Below, one piece after another: positions 58,112 through 64,000 of a stretch of DNA of 64,000 nucleotides. Position 1 is the first letter of the stretch; each line of letters begins with the position of its first letter. Where the stretch lies: NCBI RefSeq assembly GCF_000724085.1, contig NZ_CCDL010000004.1:124001-188000 (forward strand). The letters are read 5' to 3'. Source of the stretch: Oceanobacillus manasiensis (GTDB taxonomy: Bacteria > Bacillota > Bacilli > Bacillales > Amphibacillaceae). The position numbers were made by a program, and so were the translations under genes. The notes beneath the pieces were generated by a model. The model made no database searches. It saw only the letters and a program-made list of their open reading frames with translations, and was not told the origin of the DNA.

Positions 58112-58891
58112 CTAATCTGTGAGGTTATAAAATTCCTTTGTATTATTATATAACTGGCGATAAACTTTTCCTAAATCGAACTTTTTCAAGAAAGCGATCT
58201 TTTCAGCGATGCGATGCAGCATGTTGGGACAAGTCAGCTGACCATGAAACTCCCCCTCAAACGGCCAGGGTCCATCTGTCTCGATCATCATCTGCTCCAG
58301 TGGGTAGTTCTGAATTAATTGCTGGATTTCTGTTTCATACAAGCAGTCAGGCGTTATGGAGATATAATAGCCATTTCTAATCATTCGTTCTACTGTTTGT
58401 TTATCCCCTTTAAACCAATGGAAATGGGCCTTTTTCACATTGTGCTTTTCCAGTAGGTCACAAACAATAGGTGCATCCTCATACACAGCGTGCAGTACAA
58501 TCGGTTTATCTAGCTGGGCTGCTTTTCTAATAAATTTCTCAAGTAACTCGATATATGCATTCAAGCTTATATCCGGATTCTCTTTTCGCATGTAATACGG
58601 AAGACCAACCTCGCCGATTGCCACAAAATGGCTGGACTCTTGATCGAGCAATTCACATAGTGCTGACTGTTCTTCCTCAGTCGGTAGTACTTGCTCGGGA
58701 TGGTAACCTATAGCCGGCTTCACCCGCCCATCCTTCTTACTCAGCTCAAGTAGCTTCCCGGCAGAACGCAAATGGTTCGACACACAAACCAGCGCCTCCA
58801 CATTCGCATCATCTAAACCCTGCAGTATCCGTGTTTGCTGTTCCTGTGTATACATATCTAAATGAATATGGGCATCGATAACAGCTCGCAT
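58112..58891 (-). CDS. TatD-family metal-dependent hydrolase
   Basis: 259 aa. Amidohydrolase-like fold with DAHIHLDMY, GYHPEQVLP, AIGEVGLPYY, VLHAVYEDA, KAHFHWF and MIETDGPWPF metal-ligand motifs. It overlaps the end of the thiamine-type ABC ATPase by 1 nt, so it belongs to the riboswitch-controlled operon. TatD homologues act as nucleases or small-molecule hydrolases; processing a pyrimidine precursor is a possible role here but only by association. Confidence 0.8.
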   Translation of the reverse strand: MRAVIDAHIHLDMYTQEQQTRILQGLDDANVEALVCVSNHLRSAGKLLELSKKDGRVKPAIGYHPEQVLPTEEEQSALCELLDQESSHFVAIGEVGLPYYMRKENPDISLNAYIELLEKFIRKAAQLDKPIVLHAVYEDAPIVCDLLEKHNVKKAHFHWFKGDKQTVERMIRNGYYISITPDCLYETEIQQLIQNYPLEQMMIETDGPWPFEGEFHGQLTCPNMLHRIAEKIAFLKKFDLGKVYRQLYNNTKEFYNLTD

Positions 58892-59628
58892 TATTCTTCA
58901 CCACGCAGTTCATGGTAAATTTGTTTTTTCCATTTCAAAAATTCTTCCGTCAGCACGAGTTCTTCTCGACGGGGGCGCTCGAAAGGAATTGTAAACTCCT
59001 GCTTTACCGTAGCAGGGTTGCTCGATAGCACTAATACTCGATCAGATAAGAAAATGGCTTCCTCTATATTATGGGTTACGAATAAAACAGATTTACGGTT
59101 TTCTTCCCAAATTGATAGCAGCCATTTTTGCATGTCGAGTCTCGTAAACTCATCTAAGGCAGAGAATGGTTCGTCCAGACAAATGAAAGGCTGGGGGCTG
59201 AGCAAGGATCTAACAAAAGCAGCACGCTGTCGCATACCACCTGACAACTGATGGGGATAGGCATTCACATATTCTGCAAGACCTGCCCTCTCCAGCATGG
59301 TGCGTGCCCTTTCTTTATTTGGCTTCGCATGCAACTCTTCACCGAGAACCACATTATCAAGTACCGTACGCCATGGAAACAAGGAAGGATTTTGTGGTGT
59401 ATAACTGATTCTGCCACGCTTTCCGTTTATGTTTTCCCCACCTAAACAAAGGTCGCCTTCATCCGGTGTAAATAAGCCACCTATTAAATGAAACAGCGTA
59501 CTTTTCCCACTACCAGAAGGTCCGAGCAAGGAAACAAATTCTCCTTCTTTTACGGAAAAAGAAACAGATTGAAGTACTTTTTTCTCTCCAAATGATTTGG
59601 ATACCTCACTTACTTTAAGTTCACTCAT
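58891..59628 (-). CDS. thiZ: Thiamine-precursor ABC transporter ATPase
   Basis: 245 aa NrtD/SsuB-like ATPase: Walker A LGPSGSGKSTLFHLI, signature LSGGMRQRAAFVRSL, Walker B FICLDEPFSALDEF, H-loop FVTHNIEEA. Overlaps thiX by 4 nt. Energises HMP or formyl-aminopyrimidine uptake. Confidence 0.88.
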   Translation of the reverse strand: MSELKVSEVSKSFGEKKVLQSVSFSVKEGEFVSLLGPSGSGKSTLFHLIGGLFTPDEGDLCLGGENINGKRGRISYTPQNPSLFPWRTVLDNVVLGEELHAKPNKERARTMLERAGLAEYVNAYPHQLSGGMRQRAAFVRSLLSPQPFICLDEPFSALDEFTRLDMQKWLLSIWEENRKSVLFVTHNIEEAIFLSDRVLVLSSNPATVKQEFTIPFERPRREELVLTEEFLKWKKQIYHELRGEE

Positions 59629-60434
59629 GACTTCGCCTCCTGTTCTGCCCGTCCTTTAATACAAAACTTTTCCAGTACAATAATAAGACTAAAAAATAGC
59701 AAACATAACAGCATGATGAAAAATATCGCTACAAATACACGGTCTGTCCTAAAAGAGGACTGTGCCAATGTCATATATACTCCGATGCCCTGGTTGGCAC
59801 CTAACCATTCGGAAATGACTGCTCCCATCACACTGTAAGTAGCAGATATTTTTAAACCAGAAAATACAGCTGGCAATGCATGTGGAAATTCAAGCTTTGA
59901 GAAAACTTGCCATTTTGATGCGCCTGCCATGTACATATAATGCTTCATCTCTGCATTTGTTTGGCGGAATCCATCCAATGCCGCCACCGCAACCGGGAAG
60001 AAACAAACAAGGGTAATGATAAATAATTTTGGGAGGACACCAAACCCAAACCATATAATCAACAATGGAGCCAGCACAATGATCGGGATGTTTTGGGAAA
60101 GAATGAGCAATGGATAAAACGCCTGCCGTACACGAGGCATCAAATGTAATAAGATAGCTATAAGCAATCCTATACTTGTGCCGATTACAAATCCTAGTAT
60201 CGATAGCTTTGTTGTTGAGACGAGATGATGTGCATAATTAGACCAGCTGCTTAACCCTTCTTCCATAATGGTCAATGGTGATGGCAGTAACCAAGCTGGA
60301 ATGGCAAACAAACGACTGCTAGATTCCCACAAAATTAGTAAAAGGACAACGACCAACACTGGACGCCATCCTTGCTTCACAATTTTTTTCATAATCATAA
60401 GGGTACTACCAGGAGCAGTACCCTCCACCTCCAT
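59625..60434 (-). CDS. thiX: Thiamine-precursor ABC transporter permease
   Basis: About 269 aa from ATG at 60434; the frame opens further upstream but would overlap the preceding gene by 85 nt. BPD_transp_1 fold: helices from ~45, EAA-type loop TNAEMKHYMYMAGASKWQVF KLEFPHALPAVFSGL region. Later ATGs (60398, 60392) would give 257 or 255 aa, and a hairpin GGGTACT ... AGTACCC lies between them, so the start is uncertain. Partner of ThiY and ThiZ. Confidence 0.85.
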   Translation of the reverse strand: MEVEGTAPGSTLMIMKKIVKQGWRPVLVVVLLLILWESSSRLFAIPAWLLPSPLTIMEEGLSSWSNYAHHLVSTTKLSILGFVIGTSIGLLIAILLHLMPRVRQAFYPLLILSQNIPIIVLAPLLIIWFGFGVLPKLFIITLVCFFPVAVAALDGFRQTNAEMKHYMYMAGASKWQVFSKLEFPHALPAVFSGLKISATYSVMGAVISEWLGANQGIGVYMTLAQSSFRTDRVFVAIFFIMLLCLLFFSLIIVLEKFCIKGRAEQEAKS

Positions 60435-60436
60435 TC

Positions 60437-60727
60437 TTAACGGTATTTTTCCGTTAACACGTCCATTGATGCTCCATCCGGCTTGTAATAAACCTTCACT
60501 TGAGAAATTATGCTCGGACATCCAAGAGTAGCCATTTTTTCATTCATTTTTTCGATGATGGAAAATAACGCTGTCAGTTCCCCTTCCATTGTAGTTTCTA
60601 GTGGATTCACCTGATACTTAACTCCTGACTGTTCAATTACATCAATAGCCGCATCGACATATGGAATACTATCTTCGCCGTTTTTAGTTTTTGGGATAAT
60701 TTGTATACTTACTAACGCATTTGCCAT
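60437..60727 (-). CDS. Thiamine-binding protein (MTH1187/YkoF-like)
   Basis: 96 aa, DUF77/thiamine_BP fold: ALVSIQIIPKT, IDVIEQSGVKYQVNPLETTM EGE. Such domains bind thiamine or HMP and are part of YkoF-type transporters. It lies between thiY and thiX under the TPP riboswitch, indicating a cytoplasmic ligand buffer or accessory role. Confidence 0.82.
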   Translation of the reverse strand: MANALVSIQIIPKTKNGEDSIPYVDAAIDVIEQSGVKYQVNPLETTMEGELTALFSIIEKMNEKMATLGCPSIISQVKVYYKPDGASMDVLTEKYR

Positions 60728-60746
60728 TATTCCTCACACTCCAATT

Positions 60747-61742
60747 CTATTTCTCTGGTAAAAATTCATTTGTATATGCACTGCTGGCATCTAGTTCTTT
60801 TTCCAATAGTCCATTCTCATACATCCAATCTCCGTATTTCTGCCAAACATTCTCATCCTGTAATCCCCACTGGGAAGCATCATCTTGATATTTCGGGGAG
60901 ATCCATTCCTGACTTGCTTTGACCAATTCTGGGTCTAGGTCAGGCACAGCCTCTATTAAAATATCTGCTGCTTTATCAGGGTTATCGATTGCATACTCGT
61001 ACCCTTTCGTCACTGCCTTCATAAATGCTTGGATCGTTTCTGGCTCGGAATCTATCAGACTTTCATTTGTTGTGATAACTGGCGTGTAGTAATCTAGCTT
61101 TTCACTATAGTCCGTTAGATATTGCATATTCAAATCAATATCGCGTAGCTCAGCTTCCACCCCAGTCCATCCATAGTAGATCCAGGCAAAATCAACATCT
61201 CTTTCGACAGCCGTGAAAAAGTCGGTATTTCCCATGTTTATAATATTGACATCATCGGCGCTGGCATCTTCCTGCTTCATCAATGAATCAATAACTGCCT
61301 TCTCTACAGGTGCACCCCAGCCACCATATGTTTTTCCGGAGTAATCTGCAGGCGACGTAATTTCTTTATCCGCGGGTGAAGCAAAGCCCGATGTATTATG
61401 CTGAATGATTGCAGCAAGGGAAACAATCGGGATGTCCTGGATACGTGCTTCGGTCAAAGCTTCCTGTGCCCCTATCCCAAATTCCGCCTTTCCAGAGGCC
61501 ACCACCTGGTCTGCCCCTGATTCACCTGGCAATGTGATCTCTACATCCAAACCTTCTTCTTCAAAATACCCTTCTGCTTGGGCAACATATAATCCTGTGT
61601 GATTCGTATTCGGTGTCCAATCGAGCACCATTGTCACTTTCTTTAAACTACTTTCATCTTGATCATTTCCTGTTGCCTCTTGATTACAACCTGCAATGAT
61701 CAAGGTGAACAAGACAACCATAATAAGTAAAAGCTTTTTCAT
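60747..61742 (-). CDS. thiY: HMP/formylaminopyrimidine-binding lipoprotein ThiY
   Basis: About 331 aa from MKKLLLIMVVLFTLIIAGC after AAAGGAGGAAG; 23 upstream codons are leader sequence. Lipobox IAGC. NMT1/THI5-like domain: VLDWTPNTNHTGLYVAQAEG, GIGAQEALTEAR, YGGWGAPVEKAVIDSL, FAWIYYGWTG. First gene of the operon, about 70 nt behind the riboswitch terminator. Confidence 0.9.
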   Translation of the reverse strand: MKKLLLIMVVLFTLIIAGCNQEATGNDQDESSLKKVTMVLDWTPNTNHTGLYVAQAEGYFEEEGLDVEITLPGESGADQVVASGKAEFGIGAQEALTEARIQDIPIVSLAAIIQHNTSGFASPADKEITSPADYSGKTYGGWGAPVEKAVIDSLMKQEDASADDVNIINMGNTDFFTAVERDVDFAWIYYGWTGVEAELRDIDLNMQYLTDYSEKLDYYTPVITTNESLIDSEPETIQAFMKAVTKGYEYAIDNPDKAADILIEAVPDLDPELVKASQEWISPKYQDDASQWGLQDENVWQKYGDWMYENGLLEKELDASSAYTNEFLPEK

Positions 61743-61811
61743 TCTTTCTTCCTCCTTTTTTGTTAAGACACATAATGCTGTTGTTTGGAGGAACATATTG
61801 TTTTTATGCAC

Positions 61812-61843
61812 AAAAAATGCGCTCAGGGCTCACCCAGGCGCAT
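61812..61843 (-). terminator. Riboswitch-coupled intrinsic terminator
   Basis: ATGCGC ... GCGCAT with an inner CTGGGTGAGCCC stem-loop, followed on the minus strand by TTTTTTG. Lies between the TPP aptamer and thiY. Confidence 0.8.
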
Positions 61844-61865
61844 ATATCGTCACATTCACTTCTAT

Positions 61866-61955
61866 ATGTTCCCTACGCTGGTTTGAGCCAGATCAGGTTC
61901 CAAGGGTCTATATCTTACGGATATGATCTCAACCAGCAACACTGGTCCCCCTACA
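61866..61955 (-). promoter_or_regulatory. TPP (thi-box) riboswitch
   Basis: Minus-strand sequence contains CTGGTTGAGA (variant CTGAGA pyrimidine-sensor), ACCCTTGGAACCTGATCTGG and ACCAGCGTAGGGAA, the THI-box core in order and spacing, with closing GGGGGACCAG. TPP binding should favour the downstream terminator and shut off the thiamine-precursor transport operon. Confidence 0.95.
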
Positions 61956-62045
61956 TCGAAACGTACTATTCAATTAACAACATTACTTCTTTACTTTGCC
62001 ATAGACTGTGAGAAAATTCAAGTTTAGTAATCCCCCACATTTCTA

Positions 62046-63371
62046 TTAATTGCCCTGAAGTTTTTGAAGGATTTCCTCTGAAGACTGATTAATTTTATCG
62101 ACATCTAATTTATTTAGAGTAGAATGTGAAAGGTTATATTTATCTTTCAAGCTTAGAATTCTCATTACACTCTCATCAATTCTTTCTTCCTTTATAGTTC
62201 CATTTTTCACAGCTTCGGTTAAGCTGTTGACTGCTTTCAGTTTATTTTCATCTCCATGGCAAACTAAAACAATATCATTTCCTGCTTGAACAGCTTTTAC
62301 GGTTGCTTTTCCTATATCATAATTCTCTAAAATAGCCCCCATCGTCATATCATCGGTTATAACTACTCCATTAAAACCCAATTCTTCTCTTAACATGGAA
62401 GTAATGACGTTTTTTGACAAGGAAGAGGGATCTTTACTATCTATCTCAGATAAGAGTATATGTGCAACCATTGTCATGTCAGCTTGCTGGTCGATGGCGT
62501 TTTGAAATGGTAAGAATTCAATTCGTCGGAGTCGCTTCATATCATGATGTAATACAGGTAAGCCCAAGTGGGAGTCCACATCTGTGTCCCCATGACCTGG
62601 AAAATGTTTGATGACTGGAATTACGCCTTTTGATTCGATACCTTCCATTTCTTGAACGCCCATTTCTGAAACAATGTGCTTGTTATCTCCAAAAGATCTA
62701 TCTCCGATAACCGGGTTATTTAGATTGCTATTAATGTCCATAACAGGTGCCATCGCGACATTAAACCCAAATGCGTTTACCCTTTCTCCAATCGCTTCTC
62801 CCACTTGGAATGCAAGCTCCAAATTATTTTGATCACCAATCGCTTTACTGTCCGGTAGGTTTACTATTTGGGGAGGCATTCTTGTTACAGATCCACCTTC
62901 TTCATCTACAGATATAAAAAGGGGGATATTCTGAGAGTTGGTGTTCAATTCTTTAAGTTCCCTGTTTAAATTAAATAATTGTTTTGAATCGGTAATGTTC
63001 CTTTCGAACAATATGACTCCGCCTATATGGTTTTCTTGGATGAAACCGCTCGTTTTATCGTTCATTTGTGTACCTTCAAACCCGAACATAAGCATTTGGC
63101 CAACTTTTTCTTCGATCGTCATAGAAGAGATTTTTTCTTGTACTGCATCTTCCATGTCATCATCTGAAGATTTTACGGTGTCATTTCCGCCTTCGTCTAT
63201 AGCATGACCTTGCGTATTGCTTTTATCTTCGTCTTCATCTCCAACACCCTTAGGTTGGTTTTCTTGCTCCACGCTATTTTCCGAAGCTTGGGAACATCCC
63301 ACCAACATAACGCTTAAGACGAAAGCTAAACGAAGCCCTATCGCTTTCCAATTAGTGTGGTTCATTTTCAT
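62046..63371 (-). CDS. nagZ: Beta-N-acetylhexosaminidase (NagZ-like, GH3), lipoprotein
   Basis: 441 aa. Signal with lipobox VGCS (~23-26), Glu/Asp-rich spacer to ~75, then GH3 domain: KVGQMLMFGFEGT, FISVDEEGGSVTRMP, VIKHFPGHGDTDVDSH (general acid His and Asp), GVVITDDMTMGAI (nucleophile Asp). Surface enzyme removing GlcNAc from muropeptides. Acidic mature protein. Confidence 0.9.
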   Translation of the reverse strand: MKMNHTNWKAIGLRLAFVLSVMLVGCSQASENSVEQENQPKGVGDEDEDKSNTQGHAIDEGGNDTVKSSDDDMEDAVQEKISSMTIEEKVGQMLMFGFEGTQMNDKTSGFIQENHIGGVILFERNITDSKQLFNLNRELKELNTNSQNIPLFISVDEEGGSVTRMPPQIVNLPDSKAIGDQNNLELAFQVGEAIGERVNAFGFNVAMAPVMDINSNLNNPVIGDRSFGDNKHIVSEMGVQEMEGIESKGVIPVIKHFPGHGDTDVDSHLGLPVLHHDMKRLRRIEFLPFQNAIDQQADMTMVAHILLSEIDSKDPSSLSKNVITSMLREELGFNGVVITDDMTMGAILENYDIGKATVKAVQAGNDIVLVCHGDENKLKAVNSLTEAVKNGTIKEERIDESVMRILSLKDKYNLSHSTLNKLDVDKINQSSEEILQKLQGN

Positions 63372-63438
63372 GATGTCCTCCCATGTTTAGCGATATGTAA
63401 CCTTCTCTGTATCTCCTCATCTCATTATTCTTTAGTAT

Positions 63439-63480
63439 AAACAAAGAGATGCCGGGTTATGACCCTAGCATCTCTTGTTT
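63439..63480 (-). terminator. Intrinsic terminator after yerC
   Basis: AAACAAAGAGATGC ... GCATCTCTTGTTT long stem overlapping the yerC stop codon. Confidence 0.75.
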
Positions 63481-63784
63481 ATTTCTTATCTTCATCCATT
63501 CGGTCTAAGACCATCTTATATCCATCACTACCATAGTTGATGCATCTACGCACACGGGAAATAGTTGCAGTCGAAGCATTGGTTTCCTGTTCAATTACCG
63601 TGTAGGTACGGCCTTCAGTTAGCATTTTTGCCACCTGTAGTCGCTGAGATATCGCATGAATCTCTGACATCGTGGCGATATCATCAAAAAAGCGATAGCA
63701 CTCTTCACGGTCCTTTAATGTAAGGATAGCATCGAACAATTGATCGAGCTGTTCTCCTCGTAGTTTATCTATTTGCACTAACAA
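63479..63784 (-). CDS. yerC: YerC/TrpR-like DNA-binding protein
   Basis: 101 aa. TrpR/YerC-YecD family: ILTLKDREECYRFFDDIATM SEIHAISQRL, HTH with VIEQETNASTATISRVRRCI. Short helical repressor of unknown target; located as in B. subtilis next to yerB. Confidence 0.92.
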   Translation of the reverse strand: MLVQIDKLRGEQLDQLFDAILTLKDREECYRFFDDIATMSEIHAISQRLQVAKMLTEGRTYTVIEQETNASTATISRVRRCINYGSDGYKMVLDRMDEDKK

Positions 63785-63796
63785 GCCCTCCTGCTT

Positions 63797-64000
63797 CTAA
63801 TTAGTTATATTGACGGACCCGGTTAACCCAGGATTTGTAGGGATAACATTGATCCAAGTTTTTCCCGGCATGAAACCGACTACTTCTCCATCTTTTACCG
63901 GGAGTATTCTTCCCTCTCTATTTTCCCACTGCAACTCTTGTACTTTTCCTTTTTGCAAAAGGTAGGCATTTCCGCCTGATTCCATGTCGATGGCCCGCCG
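63797..64000 (-). CDS. yerB: YerB-like (DUF3048) protein, C-terminal part
   Basis: The frame is open to the window's right edge (RRAIDMESGGNAYLLQKGK VQELQW...), ending PGLTGSVNITN. The DUF3048 C-terminal region LLQKGKVQELQW, KTWINVIP is visible; the signal and main domain lie outside. The in-frame ATG at 63985 is an internal methionine. Confidence 0.8.
   Translation of the reverse strand, partial: RRAIDMESGGNAYLLQKGKVQELQWENREGRILPVKDGEVVGFMPGKTWINVIPTNPGLTGSVNITN

Noticed and set aside
57626-58122. Several long open frames on both strands across the tandem arrays
   Set aside because: They exist because the 21-bp units contain no stop; composition is repetitive, frames overlap on both strands and no ribosome site supports them.

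Overview
The window is low-GC Firmicutes DNA from a member of the Bacillaceae. The right-hand 24 kb keeps the Bacillus yerB-yerC / pcrB-pcrA-ligA-camS / gatCAB-dgkB-rlmCD gene order, Shine-Dalgarno sites are strong (AAGGAGG-like) and TTG starts are frequent. The genus cannot be fixed from sequence alone; an Oceanobacillus/Virgibacillus-type relative would fit. No rRNA, tRNA or CRISPR array was seen.

Region 1 (1-13.5 kb) is accessory: CopC/CopD copper proteins, a NarL-type two-component pair, an Amidase_3 endolysin-like gene inside a decayed stretch of small phage-like genes (2.9-5.8 kb, with a 290-bp duplication), then a minus-strand run of stand-alone enzymes (nucleotidyltransferases, histidine phosphatase, two DinB proteins, kinase-like protein, NUDIX, PP2C). 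Several of these are broken by one stop or frameshift. Region 2 (13.8-33.5 kb) holds a YjeH-like transporter, adaA cleanly split by a 2,390-bp IS21-family element, an ABC exporter with its own two-component system, a TetR-nitroreductase operon with two operators, a potassium channel, a Dus enzyme, a gamma-carbonic anhydrase and a berberine-bridge-type FAD oxidase.

Region 3 (33.5-39.8 kb) is an island next to the 3' end of rlmCD. It carries an IS66 remnant, a 77-bp element built from the IS21 left tip, and a compact divergent module. One arm is a SigO-like and an RsoA-like split sigma factor followed by a protein with three peptidoglycan-binding repeats and a six-cysteine, bacteriocin-like tail. 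The other arm is a YvrJ-like small membrane protein, an Amidase_2 enzyme (frameshifted at its C-terminus) and a CPPC glutaredoxin. A LexA/SOS-box-like site lies between the arms. This is the best candidate in the window for an undescribed system: a DNA-damage-triggered, split-sigma-driven lysis/bacteriocin cassette. Transposon-like ends with iterated motifs overlap the rlmCD stop codon.

Region 4 (39.8-64 kb) is the conserved backbone: rlmCD, dgkB, gatCAB, a proline symporter with its 34-aa accessory protein, an NprR/PlcR-like receptor with a 45-aa secreted pre-peptide, a P5C dehydrogenase, pcrB-pcrA-ligA-camS, a TPP-riboswitch-controlled thiamine-precursor ABC operon ending in a TatD-family hydrolase, a GH3 N-acetylhexosaminidase, yerC and part of yerB. 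Two adjacent ~21-bp tandem-repeat arrays separate pcrB from the thiamine operon.

A cross-cutting observation is that at least five accessory genes (DinB 9395, PP2C 13046, FAD oxidase 31674, a small membrane ORF 33994, amidase 38111) have ATT or ATC exactly where a well-placed Shine-Dalgarno site and the protein's beginning call for ATG. None of the backbone genes does.
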